A stretch of 64,000 bases of DNA from NCBI GenBank assembly GCA_009911195.1, contig QXWV01000020.1, positions 1 to 64,000 on the forward strand, read 5' to 3'. Below, piece after piece: positions 44,568-53,050 of this stretch. The notes beneath the pieces are model-generated. The model was not told the origin of the DNA. It did not search any database and saw only the letters and a list, made by a program, of their open reading frames with translations. The position numbers and the translations under genes were made by a program. The stretch comes from Lachnospiraceae bacterium. Its GTDB lineage: Bacteria; Bacillota; Clostridia; Lachnospirales; Lachnospiraceae. Each line of letters begins with the position of its first letter. The stretch's first letter is position 1.

Positions 44568-46145
44568 TCACTCAAGCTCTACAGAAATGTTACCCATCAA
44601 TTCCCAGGCCGCATCCCTTTCCTGCCTTTGCTCCGGTGACAGTTCCTCATACTTACACAGCATCGGATGCTGTCTCGCTATATCATTGCGGAAAGAGCCA
44701 TAACTCCAATTATAAAAGGTATAGAACCTAAGCCACCGCATATGGTCCAACTTGCGGTACATTTCTCTCATATTTTCTGAAGACTTTGTTTTACAGTATC
44801 TGTCATATGCCTTCTTCACCACTGGTGCATTAAGTTCTGTAATCGTTTCATCCTCCAAAAGAATCCTGGTTTTCATCAAAAGATGGTCGGCTGCTACAAT
44901 CTTAGATTGCCTATGGAGGTCATCCAGTTCATTCCATCCCAGCGTAGGGTATGAAACAGAACGGCGAAAGATTTCATTAATCATAATAGCCGCTTTATTC
45001 AAATCCGTGCGGATAATCTGCTGTGTTGTATAAATATCTTCATTTGCTCCAAAATAAGATATTCCTGGCACTTTCCAACTGCTGCGAAGGTCAATGCGGC
45101 CACGAATTCTGAAATATTTATTCAACGTCCAGAACGCGCTCCAGCCATTCTGCTCATCATCCTCACAGATAATAATACGGTCAGCCTGTTCCATGATAGC
45201 AGGATTCTCTGTCCAGGATTCATCATGAAAAATCAATGAATCTTTTATTTCGGATTCTTTATCAAGGGAAAACAGCTCACCCAAACGGTAATGTATTGAA
45301 AGGAATTCTTTGGCATCGCCAAAAATGTGATATGCAACGTGCTGTTCTATAGAAATAATGTTGGTTAAAATTGCCCTCTCCAAAATGCTGGAGCCATAGT
45401 TTCCAAATCCAATCAGCACAATTACATTTTCATGTCTGCATAATGGCTTGGAACGCCAGTACTGTCTGGCACAGCATTCATAACTATGGAAAAAATTAAT
45501 GTTGCCTGAAAGTTTATCCTGCCCATTTGTTGTTCTCGCATAAACTTCTACCGGTAATTCATGAAGATTGATAGCCCGCCTGTTAATACCAATATCGTTT
45601 TCTTTGAGTAAAAAAACTTTGCACTCCGTTCCAATATTTTTCTTTTTCGCCACAATCTTATCCGGCGAAACATTTAAATATATGCATGGATAATTTGGAA
45701 TCTCACTATGCCTGCTCCTCTGCTCCCCATATATAATCAACGCATTCGAGTCCTCTTTATAGATGTTGGCAGCTAATGTATCCGATTCCACCCCATAGTC
45801 TGCAAAATAATACCAGTTTTTACGTCGCTGTAGACTAAGCATAAGAAAAGGCATCCCTTCACTGGTAATAAAAGACATCACTGCTCCAAGCAATGTTACC
45901 ATAATACCAGCAGACAAAAGCAGGAAAATCATTCCGACTACATGCCCTACCGGCGTAACCGGTATCAAGTCACCATATCCTACCGTAGTCAAAGTCACTA
46001 ATGAATACCAAAAAGCATCTCCAAAAGTCCGAATCACCGCATCGCTATTCGCGGATTCCGAACAATACAAAACAATTAACAGGCCAAGATAAACCGATGC
46101 TATAACTATAGCAAAATGAAGATAGATATTCTTTCTCCCTTTCAT
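44568..46145 (-). CDS. Two-TM potassium-channel protein with RCK-like and RyR domains
   Basis: A 525-residue membrane protein. Residues 6-30 and 67-95 are transmembrane helices flanking a pore loop with the K+ selectivity filter TTVGYGD (residues 53-59). A cytosolic region follows with two Rossmann-like stretches: KNWYYFADYGVESDTLAANIY, which lacks the classic glycine triad, and NVIVLIGFGNYGSSILERAIL, which has it. At about residues 460-517 is a RyR-type domain (KLDHMRWLRFYTFYNWSYGSF, NDIARQHPMLCKYEELS), the fold found as repeats in ryanodine receptors. The likely role is a ligand-gated K+ channel with a nucleotide or other small-molecule sensor; that is inference. AAGGAG precedes the ATG. 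It stands alone between rex and recQ with gaps on both sides. Confidence 0.82.
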   Translation of the reverse strand: MKGRKNIYLHFAIVIASVYLGLLIVLYCSESANSDAVIRTFGDAFWYSLVTLTTVGYGDLIPVTPVGHVVGMIFLLLSAGIMVTLLGAVMSFITSEGMPFLMLSLQRRKNWYYFADYGVESDTLAANIYKEDSNALIIYGEQRSRHSEIPNYPCIYLNVSPDKIVAKKKNIGTECKVFLLKENDIGINRRAINLHELPVEVYARTTNGQDKLSGNINFFHSYECCARQYWRSKPLCRHENVIVLIGFGNYGSSILERAILTNIISIEQHVAYHIFGDAKEFLSIHYRLGELFSLDKESEIKDSLIFHDESWTENPAIMEQADRIIICEDDEQNGWSAFWTLNKYFRIRGRIDLRSSWKVPGISYFGANEDIYTTQQIIRTDLNKAAIMINEIFRRSVSYPTLGWNELDDLHRQSKIVAADHLLMKTRILLEDETITELNAPVVKKAYDRYCKTKSSENMREMYRKLDHMRWLRFYTFYNWSYGSFRNDIARQHPMLCKYEELSPEQRQERDAAWELMGNISVELE

Positions 46146-46253
46146 ATCCCTATTCTCTCCTTTTCAAGGCTGCTTCAAAGAAATCTCTTCTTGGGATTCC
46201 ACTTCACTCACATAAAAGCCAATTTATATCCGATGCTACACCAAAAATCGGAT

Positions 46254-48107
46254 TCACATATCATTTTCCATTACACACGCAAGAAACCTCTCCCCGTATT
46301 TTTCATATTTGAATTCCCCAACTCCCGAAACTGCCAGCATCTCCGTTTTTGTTTTCGGCTTTAAGATACACATATGTACCAGCGTCTTATCGGAAAATAC
46401 GATATAAGGGGGCACTTTTTCCTCCCTGGCGATTTCCGACCTTAACATCCGCAGCCTTCCAAACATTTTTTCCTCCGTTTCGGTAAATTCCATATCCCCC
46501 AAACCTGCCGAAACACTTTTCCCCCGTTTCGCCTTCTTCACCTTCGCCGGGTGCTCCTGCTCCCTGGCCATCTTCATGGATATCTGTTCTTCCCCCAAAA
46601 GCACTGCCTCCGATTTTTCCGTCAGCTTTACAATGGCATATTCATCATTTGTTACTTGCAGATACCCATACAGTTGCAAATGGTTGATGACCTTCCTCAG
46701 CTTATGGACGGGAATCTTGGCCAGTTCCCCATAGTGTGGGTTTTTATCCATACAGTAGCTTCGTATTTTCGCCGTATTTGCCCCATGCACCGTATCCACA
46801 ATTACCGTTGTGCCGAACCGCTGTCTGCTGCTCTGTACGCAGCCCACAATACTTCGGGCAATTTCCGTCACATCCACTGTCTCAAACTGGCTTAGGCAAT
46901 TCATGCAGTTCCCACAATAACCATTCCCATATTCCCCGAAATAGCGTAAAATATAATCCCTCAGGCAGTCATTGGTAAAACAGTAGAATGTCATTTTTCT
47001 TAACCGTTCCCTGTCCCGCTGTGCCACAAGCCGCCTTGTCACCTCATCCAGCTCCTGATTATCCTTATTATTATCTATAAAAAACTGGTTAGTCACCACA
47101 TCCTGTCCTGCATAGAGAAGAATGCATTCCGCTGCTTCCCCATCCCTCCCTGCACGTCCGGCTTCCTGGTAATAGCTTTCCATATTCTTAGGCATATTAT
47201 AGTGTACTACAAAACGAACATCGGATTTGTCGATTCCCATGCCAAACGCATTAGTGGCCACCATGATTTCCACCCTGCTGTAAATAAAATCCTCCTGGTT
47301 CTCCTTCCGCTCCTTATCCGTAAGCCCTGCGTGATATTTCGTAACCAAGAAGCCTTCTTTCCCCAGCCTTTCATACACCTCTTCCACATATTTCCTGGTC
47401 AGGCAATAAATAATACCGCTCTGCCCCGGATGCAACTCCAGAAAATTTTTCATGGATGCATATTTATCCTTGGGCGACTGAACAGCAAAATAAAGGTTAG
47501 GCCGGTCAAATCCCGTAGCCACCACCATAGGGTTTTGGAGCAGTAAAATATCAATGATATCATCCCTGACTTCCTTCGTAGCCGTAGCCGTAAAAGCGCT
47601 AATGACCGGCCGTCTTTGAAGCTTTTCGATAAATTCCACAATTTTTAAATAACTGGGCCGGAAATCCTGCCCCCACTGGGAAACGCAATGGGCCTCATCT
47701 ATCACCAGCATAGAAAGGTCCGCATGCAGCGCAAAATCCAAAAAGCTGTCCGTGACAAGCCGTTCCGGCGCCACATATATAATTTTATACCTTCCCTCTT
47801 TTGCAAACCCCAGCGCCTTCCGGTATTGCCCGGCTGTTAATGAACTATTCAGATAAGCGGCATGTACCCCCGCCTGATTCAGTCCTTCCACCTGGTCTTT
47901 CATCAAGGAAATCAAAGGGGAAACTACAAGAGTAATTCCTTCCATAATAAGGGCCGGAACCTGAAAACATATGGACTTCCCCGCCCCCGTAGGCATAATC
48001 CCAAAAGTATCCTGCCCCCTTAATATGCTTTCCACCAGTTCTTCCTGCCCCTCACGGAAGGAATCGTATCCAAAATACTGTTTTAATATTTTACTCGCCT
48101 GACTCAT
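46254..48107 (-). CDS. recQ: ATP-dependent DNA helicase RecQ
   Basis: A 3-prime to 5-prime DNA helicase in recombination and replication-fork repair. The 617-residue protein has Walker A MPTGAGKSICFQVPALI, the DEAH box VIDEAHCVSQWGQDFRPSY, FTATAT and the motif VI region EAGRAGRDGEAAECIL. The RQC zinc-binding Cys set follows (CFTNDCLRDYILRYFGEYG, CGNCMNC) with a winged helix, and a C-terminal HRDC domain (FGRLRMLRSEIAREEKVPPYIVFSDKTLVHMC). Domain order and length are those of full RecQ. GGAGG lies upstream of the ATG at 48107. It precedes no obvious partner gene. Confidence 0.97.
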   Translation of the reverse strand: MSQASKILKQYFGYDSFREGQEELVESILRGQDTFGIMPTGAGKSICFQVPALIMEGITLVVSPLISLMKDQVEGLNQAGVHAAYLNSSLTAGQYRKALGFAKEGRYKIIYVAPERLVTDSFLDFALHADLSMLVIDEAHCVSQWGQDFRPSYLKIVEFIEKLQRRPVISAFTATATKEVRDDIIDILLLQNPMVVATGFDRPNLYFAVQSPKDKYASMKNFLELHPGQSGIIYCLTRKYVEEVYERLGKEGFLVTKYHAGLTDKERKENQEDFIYSRVEIMVATNAFGMGIDKSDVRFVVHYNMPKNMESYYQEAGRAGRDGEAAECILLYAGQDVVTNQFFIDNNKDNQELDEVTRRLVAQRDRERLRKMTFYCFTNDCLRDYILRYFGEYGNGYCGNCMNCLSQFETVDVTEIARSIVGCVQSSRQRFGTTVIVDTVHGANTAKIRSYCMDKNPHYGELAKIPVHKLRKVINHLQLYGYLQVTNDEYAIVKLTEKSEAVLLGEEQISMKMAREQEHPAKVKKAKRGKSVSAGLGDMEFTETEEKMFGRLRMLRSEIAREEKVPPYIVFSDKTLVHMCILKPKTKTEMLAVSGVGEFKYEKYGERFLACVMENDM

Positions 48108-48172
48108 TAAAACGCTGCCGTTCCTCCTTCGTTCTGCACTAGGCTTCCAAAATCTTTCGTGGGCCTATCATT

Positions 48173-48796
48173 TCATATCTTCCTGTCGCACCATTCCTTT
48201 ATCATGCACCTTTCACACTGTGCCTTCCTTGCCTTGCACACGCTCCTGCCATGATAAATCAGTTGGAAATTAATGCGGTTCCAATGTTCCTTGGGCAGCA
48301 CCTCCATCAATTCCTTTTCCACCTGAACCGGGTTCTTTCCTTTGGCCCATCCTATACGCTTAGAAATGCGGAATACATGGGTATCCACAGTCACCCCCGG
48401 AATCCCATAGGCATCCGCCAGGAATAAAGTCGCGGTTTTCCTTCCAACCCCGGGCAGTTTTACCAATTCTTCTATTTTAGCAGGTACTTTCCCCTCATAT
48501 TCTTTCAAAATCGTTTCGCAGCACTTTTTCATATTCCGCGCTTTTACTTTATATAATCCGATGCTCTTAATCGCATCTTCCACGTCCTCTGCCGCAGACT
48601 CCACCACTGCCGTCAAGCTGGGAAAACGTTTCCACAAACCGGGAAGCACCTCATCCACCTGTTTATCCGTACTCTGGGCGCTCAGCATGATTGCCACCAG
48701 CAGTTGCCAATCCGCCATATGGAGGAAACCTTCCTTAGTCACCCCATATTCCTTGTCCAATATCTGTAATATTTTCTTTGTCTTCTCTTTTGTCAT
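48173..48796 (-). CDS. nth: Endonuclease III
   Basis: Base-excision DNA glycosylase/AP lyase that removes oxidised pyrimidines. The 207-residue product has the helix-hairpin-helix motif LPGVGRKTATLFLADAYG with the catalytic Lys in GRKTA and Asp in VTVDTHVFRISKR. The 4Fe-4S cluster Cys set CKARKAQCERCMIKEWC is at the C-terminus. Length and motif positions match bacterial Nth. It lies 65 nt upstream of recQ on the same strand and is probably co-transcribed with it. Confidence 0.97.
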   Translation of the reverse strand: MTKEKTKKILQILDKEYGVTKEGFLHMADWQLLVAIMLSAQSTDKQVDEVLPGLWKRFPSLTAVVESAAEDVEDAIKSIGLYKVKARNMKKCCETILKEYEGKVPAKIEELVKLPGVGRKTATLFLADAYGIPGVTVDTHVFRISKRIGWAKGKNPVQVEKELMEVLPKEHWNRINFQLIYHGRSVCKARKAQCERCMIKEWCDRKI

Positions 48797-48847
48797 TTCA
48801 ATCTATTACTTTGACCTCCACCTGCGCCCGAGCCTCTAATCCCAAAT

Positions 48848-49321
48848 CTACAAAATCGTTTCCATTCCGATTTTCTGTGGCTTCAGCCCGCACTTTTCGT
48901 AGAACTTCATGGCTGTCTCATTGCAGCTCCACACATTCAGCGTCACATTATAGCAGCCTTCCTTCTTTGCAAACTCCAAAACGCTGTCATACAAGGCTTT
49001 TCCGATATGCTTCCCCCTGATGTTTTCATCCACGCATAAATCATCAATATATAATGTTTTAATGTCCGTCAAAATATTGTCATTCAAATGCTGCTGGAAA
49101 ATGCAGAAAGCATATCCTAACACCTCGTCTGTCTCATCTACTGCCACAAAAATCGGCCGTCTATCGTCCTGCAGCATTTCCTTTAACTGCCCATCCGTAT
49201 ATTTCCTGTTATTATTCCCTAAAAACAAATCCGGTCTTCCTTTATGATGCACCATGCATACCTGCCTTAGAAGTTCATGGATTCTCCCCATATCCTTTTC
49301 TTTTGCCCGTCTGATTTCCAT
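48848..49321 (-). CDS. GNAT-family N-acetyltransferase
   Basis: A 157-residue GCN5-type acetyltransferase. The start MEIRRAKEKDMGRIHELLRQV and the later VAVDETDEVLGYAFCIFQ are typical of the fold. TLYIDDLCVDENIRGKHIGKALYDSVLEFAKKEGC contains the acetyl-CoA pyrophosphate loop (R-G-K-H-I-G-K). It ends in LNVWSCNETAMKFYEKCGLKP. The acceptor substrate is unknown; close types act on small molecules or on ribosomal and other proteins. It lies between prfA and nth, transcribed in the same direction. Confidence 0.9.
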   Translation of the reverse strand: MEIRRAKEKDMGRIHELLRQVCMVHHKGRPDLFLGNNNRKYTDGQLKEMLQDDRRPIFVAVDETDEVLGYAFCIFQQHLNDNILTDIKTLYIDDLCVDENIRGKHIGKALYDSVLEFAKKEGCYNVTLNVWSCNETAMKFYEKCGLKPQKIGMETIL

Positions 49322-49366
49322 TTCTTCCTCCGTTTATGTCATATAGTTCCCCGGAACATCTGCCTT

Positions 49367-50443
49367 TCAGCCTTCCGTATTCAAGCGGCTAAGTTTTGCC
49401 GCCTGGTCCGCAGCAATGCAGGCATCCAATATTTCCTGGATATCCCCGTCCATAATCTTATCCAATTTATATAAAGTCAGGTTAATCCTATGGTCTGTCA
49501 CCCTACCCTGGGGGAAATTATAGGTTCTTATTTTCTCCGAACGGTCGCCGGTACCGATTTGGCTGCGGCGCAGCTCCGCTTCCGCATCATGTGCTTTTTG
49601 CTGTTCAATATCGTATAATTTTGCACGGAGCAAAGCAAAAGCTTTTGCTTTGTTCTGAAGCTGGGATTTTTCGGTCTGGCTATATACCACAATCCCTGTA
49701 GGATAATGGGTCAGCCGGACTGCGGAATCGGTAGTGTTTACACATTGGCCGCCATTTCCCGAAGCCCTCATTACATCGATTCTTATATCCTTCTCATCGA
49801 TAACCACATCCACTTCCTCCACTTCCGGCATCACGGCCACAGTAATTGTGGAAGTATGGATACGTCCGCCCGATTCGGTTTCCGGCACACGCTGCACCCG
49901 GTGCACACCGCTTTCGTATTTTAATTTAGAATAAGCGCCCTGCCCGGAAATCATGAAGTTCACTTCCTTCATGCCCCCAATGCCGATTTCATCCACATTC
50001 ATGGTTTCCACTTTCCAGCGCTGGCTTTCCGCATAATGCACATACAGACGGTACATTTCTGCCGCAAAAAGCGCCGCTTCGTCACCGCCTGCCCCTGCCC
50101 TGATTTCCACAATAACATCCTTATCATCATTGGGGTCTTTGGGGAGCAGTAGGATTTTCAGTTCCTGTTCCAGTTCTTCCACTCTCTTTTTTGATGCGGA
50201 CAATTCTTCCTTGAGCATTTCCCGCATGTCTTCATCGTTTTCCTCTTCTAACATAGAAATGCTGTCTTCTATATCCTGTTTACACTTTTTATACTCTTTA
50301 TATGCCTCTACGATAGGAGTCAAATCGCTCTGCTCTTTCATCAGTGCGCGGAAGCGCGTCTGATTATTCGTCACAGTAGGCTCTCCCAGCTCCCCCATAA
50401 TTTCTTCAAAACGTATTAGCAAATCTTCCAATTTGTCAAACAT
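49367..50443 (-). CDS. prfA: Peptide chain release factor 1
   Basis: Recognises UAA and UAG stop codons and triggers peptide release. The 358-residue protein has the catalytic GGQ motif in [25 protein letters not shown]. The region [29 protein letters not shown] contains the stop-codon-reading PxT equivalent nearby (RVPETES). The C-terminal [16 protein letters not shown]-type stretch is present as [21 protein letters not shown]. It is followed upstream on the same strand by prmC, the methyltransferase for that GGQ, in the conserved pair order prmC after DUF1385. Confidence 0.97.
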   Translation of the reverse strand: MFDKLEDLLIRFEEIMGELGEPTVTNNQTRFRALMKEQSDLTPIVEAYKEYKKCKQDIEDSISMLEEENDEDMREMLKEELSASKKRVEELEQELKILLLPKDPNDDKDVIVEIRAGAGGDEAALFAAEMYRLYVHYAESQRWKVETMNVDEIGIGGMKEVNFMISGQGAYSKLKYESGVHRVQRVPETESGGRIHTSTITVAVMPEVEEVDVVIDEKDIRIDVMRASGNGGQCVNTTDSAVRLTHYPTGIVVYSQTEKSQLQNKAKAFALLRAKLYDIEQQKAHDAEAELRRSQIGTGDRSEKIRTYNFPQGRVTDHRINLTLYKLDKIMDGDIQEILDACIAADQAAKLSRLNTEG

Positions 50444-50475
50444 ATCTATTCCTTTCTACCGCACAATTCGGGTTT

Positions 50476-51345
50476 TTATAGCGATTTGGCCTGTCGCCAG
50501 CCGAATACCACCCGGTCCAGCCCTGCAAAATCCTTTACTACCGTCACATCCTGGTATCCATCCGCCTCCATAATATGGCTCACATCTTCCGCCTGGTCAT
50601 ACCCAATTTCAAAAAACAAATAGCCGCCGCCCTTAAGGAACCTATGGGCACCGGATGATATCTCCCGGTAAAAGAACAGCCCATCCTCTTTCCCGTCCAG
50701 AGCCTCCTTCGGCTCATAAACCCTCACTTCTTCCATTAAAGAGGGGATTACCCCTGTAGGGATATAAGGCGGGTTGGATACAATAATATCATACTTGCCT
50801 TCCACATTTTCAAACAAATCGCTCTTTACAAAACGCAAGCTAACCGTTTCCTCTTCTGTCTTATCACCATTTATCAATTTCGCCCCATTTTCCCTTGCCA
50901 CTGCCAGGGCTTCTTCCGAAATGTCCGTGCCTACCCCGGCACATCCATTTGTATAATGCAAAAGGCTTAGTAGAATGCATCCTGACCCGGTGCATAAATC
51001 CAGGATTTCCATACCGTCATGAAGATGCCGTAAAACTTCTTCCACCAAAATTTCCGTATCCTGCCTGGGAATCAATACATGGCGGTTAACCCGGAAAACC
51101 AGCCCCATAAATTCTTGTTCCCCGGTAATATGCTGCAACGGAATATGCCTTTTCCTTTTCCCAATGTATTCCCGATACAGACTTTGCTCTTCTTCCTTTA
51201 CTTCCCTGTCGCCATGAACCAGTAAATCATTCCTGCCTGTATGGCATACATATTCCAGAATGAGCCGGGCATCCAGCTTATTTTCTTCTATCCCGGCACG
51301 GGCTAATTCCCCCACGCCATAATCATATATTTCTTTATAATTCAT
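50476..51345 (-). CDS. prmC: Release factor glutamine methyltransferase
   Basis: Methylates the Gln of the GGQ motif of release factors using S-adenosylmethionine. The 289-residue product has the SAM site EILDLCTGSGCILLSLLHY and the catalytic NPPY in YDIIVSNPPYIPTGVIPSL. The N-terminal helical domain (KRKRHIPLQHITGEQEFMGLVFRVNRHVLIPRQDTE) is the release-factor-recognition part. It is encoded right upstream of prfA, its substrate, and overlaps the end of the DUF1385 gene by 11 nt. Confidence 0.96.
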   Translation of the reverse strand: MNYKEIYDYGVGELARAGIEENKLDARLILEYVCHTGRNDLLVHGDREVKEEEQSLYREYIGKRKRHIPLQHITGEQEFMGLVFRVNRHVLIPRQDTEILVEEVLRHLHDGMEILDLCTGSGCILLSLLHYTNGCAGVGTDISEEALAVARENGAKLINGDKTEEETVSLRFVKSDLFENVEGKYDIIVSNPPYIPTGVIPSLMEEVRVYEPKEALDGKEDGLFFYREISSGAHRFLKGGGYLFFEIGYDQAEDVSHIMEADGYQDVTVVKDFAGLDRVVFGWRQAKSL

Positions 51346-52456
51346 CTGCTCTGTCTTCTGCCTCTGCTATCCCTGATTCTTGTTCCAGCGTTTCTGCCAT
51401 TGTCTCCCCGTCACTATTTACTGTGGATGCTCCATTCTTACATCTTTCTTTTTCGGCTTCTTCCTCTTCATCCTCCAATGGCTCGTCTACTAGCCAGGAA
51501 TCATCGATTTCATAACCAAAAGTATCTTTTAAATATCCTTTCCAGTCAAAAACAGCCTCCACCGATGCAATGGCCACCTGAACCATCTCTTCGTCGGGTT
51601 CTTTTGTAGTCAGCCTCTGCAACAGCATACCCGGGGCGGAAAGAATGTTGACAAAGAAATTATCACATCTTCCTGCCAGACGGATAATTTCGTAGGAAAT
51701 CCCTGCAATCACCGGGATTAGGGCAATCCTGAGCAGCACCCGCAATACAGGCTGTTCCACACGGATAAAGAAAAATACAATAATGCTGACAAACACTACA
51801 AAAAACATAAAACTTGTCCCGCACCTCTTATGAAGCCTGGAACTGCGCATTGCGTTATGCACAGTTAATGGACGCCCTTTTTCGATGCAGTTAATACATT
51901 TATGCTCTGCCCCATGATACTGGTACAGCCGCTTAATATCCTTCATCATGGCAATAGCCACAATATACCCCACAAAAATAAGAATCCGGATTAGCCCTTC
52001 TATAATAGCCATCACGGAAGCATTGCGGATATATTCTTCAAACAAAGAAGAAATATAATAAGGGAGTACCATAAAAATTGCCACCGCAAGCACGATAGAA
52101 AATGCGGTCACAATGCCCATCATCACATTTTCCGCTTTTTCCTTAAATACCTTCTGGAAAACCTTATCGGCCGCCGTTTCTTTCGCTTCCTCATCCTCAA
52201 AAAAAGATACCGAATGGTTCAATGTCCTCATCCCCAGTATCATGGAATCAAGGAAGTTGAAAACGCCACGGATGAAAGGCGTTTTTTTCAGTATGCTGCC
52301 ATCCATAACACCCTTATAAACATCCACTTCCACATCAATTTCCCCATCCGGCTTGCGCACAGCCACTGCATATTCATCTTTATTTTTCATCATTACGCCT
52401 TCCAGCACTGCCTGTCCGCCAATACCAGAATAACGCCCGCCTTTATCTCTTCGCAT
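51335..52456 (-). CDS. DUF1385 (YqhQ-like) membrane protein
   Basis: A 373-residue DUF1385 protein, conserved in Firmicutes, with unknown biochemical role. The hallmark is SGIGGQAVLEGVMMKNKDEYAVAVRKPDG near the N-terminus. Several membrane helices follow in the middle (MMGIVTAFSIVLAVAIFMVLPYYIS, IEGLIRILIFVGYIVAIAMM, FMFFVVFVSIIVFFFI), together with the conserved YQYHGAEHKCINCIEKG motif. The C-terminus is acidic (EDEEEEAEKERC) and unusual in length. The ATG at 52456 with GGAG close upstream is preferred because the family begins there. In many relatives it lies between rpmE and prmC, exactly as here. Confidence 0.93.
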   Translation of the reverse strand: MRRDKGGRYSGIGGQAVLEGVMMKNKDEYAVAVRKPDGEIDVEVDVYKGVMDGSILKKTPFIRGVFNFLDSMILGMRTLNHSVSFFEDEEAKETAADKVFQKVFKEKAENVMMGIVTAFSIVLAVAIFMVLPYYISSLFEEYIRNASVMAIIEGLIRILIFVGYIVAIAMMKDIKRLYQYHGAEHKCINCIEKGRPLTVHNAMRSSRLHKRCGTSFMFFVVFVSIIVFFFIRVEQPVLRVLLRIALIPVIAGISYEIIRLAGRCDNFFVNILSAPGMLLQRLTTKEPDEEMVQVAIASVEAVFDWKGYLKDTFGYEIDDSWLVDEPLEDEEEEAEKERCKNGASTVNSDGETMAETLEQESGIAEAEDRADEL

Positions 52457-52577
52457 ATCGCTCCATGCCCTTCCAATTTGAATCGGGCAGGGAAGAACCT
52501 TCTTCCCCCTGCCCTCCACGCGGAACGCATACCATCAAATGGCTAATCTCCTTATGCGCCCTTGTGCAATATTAAAT

Positions 52578-52606
52578 AAGGTTGAGATATTCACCTCAAC
52601 CTTTTT
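52578..52606. terminator. Terminator between rpmE and DUF1385
   Basis: Perfect 9-bp stem AAGGTTGAG (52578-52586) with CTCAACCTT (52595-52603) and an 8-nt loop, followed by TTT on the plus side and ATTTAAT on the minus side. It can attenuate rpmE transcription before the DUF1385 gene. Confidence 0.7.
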
Positions 52607-52628
52607 AAGCAGATTATTCGTAACCTTG

Positions 52629-52832
52629 TTAATTCTTTACGCCATATTTTTTGTTGAACTTATCAATACGTCCGTCAGCCCTTACCGTCTTCTGCTGACC
52701 GGTATAGAACGAATGGCATTTTGAACAAACTTCAACGTGAATCTCCGGCTTCGTGGAACCTGTTACAAACGTATTGCCGCAGTTGCATGTTACTGTTGCC
52801 TGATAATACTTAGGATGGATTCCTTCTTTCAT
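52629..52832 (-). CDS. rpmE: 50S ribosomal protein L31 (zinc-binding form)
   Basis: A 67-residue ribosomal protein of the large-subunit central protuberance. It starts [28 protein letters not shown] and has two Cys pairs (CNCG and CSKC), so it is the zinc-binding C+ form rather than the zinc-independent paralogue. The conserved end [25 protein letters not shown] is present. The ATG at 52832 follows GAGAGG by 8 nt; the GTG three codons upstream overlaps that ribosome site. It has its own promoter at 52921-52949 and a leader of about 80 nt, long enough for an autoregulatory structure. Confidence 0.97.
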   Translation of the reverse strand: MKEGIHPKYYQATVTCNCGNTFVTGSTKPEIHVEVCSKCHSFYTGQQKTVRADGRIDKFNKKYGVKN

Positions 52833-52920
52833 CTTTTTCACCTCTCTATAGTAAAGTCTTTCTGTGTTCTTATCTATAAAAATAAGCCCCTGCCGTTGAT
52901 ACTAACCAAACAGCTTTTTT

Positions 52921-52949
52921 ATTGTATCATAACTTATCCCTTCACGCAA
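52921..52949 (-). promoter_or_regulatory. rpmE promoter
   Basis: On the minus strand, -35 TTGCGT (52949-52944), 17-bp spacer and -10 TACAAT (52926-52921). The transcript would start near 52914 and run about 80 nt before the rpmE start codon. Confidence 0.7.
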
Positions 52950-52954
52950 GCCTT

Positions 52955-53013
52955 TTCTTTAAGAACTTTTTTAGCTTTTTTTGCTTGTTTTGCTTCTTTA
53001 AAAACTTTTTTAG
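52955..53013. repeat. Direct repeat downstream of rho
   Basis: Two copies of a 20-mer, TTCTTTAAGAACTTTTTTAG (52955-52974) and TTCTTTAAAAACTTTTTTAG (52994-53013), differ at one base and are 39 nt apart. They lie between rho and the rpmE promoter. The second contains AAAAACT-TTTTT-AGTTTTT, a weak hairpin near the rho 3-prime end. Confidence 0.5.
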
Positions 53014-53050
53014 TTTTTGACACCCGGAATCTTTTTAATAAGCACTTTTT

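Noticed and set aside
52943-53023. Lys-rich short frames between rho and rpmE
   Set aside because: They arise from A/T-rich direct repeats; one frame has no start codon and the other only a GTG without a ribosome site.
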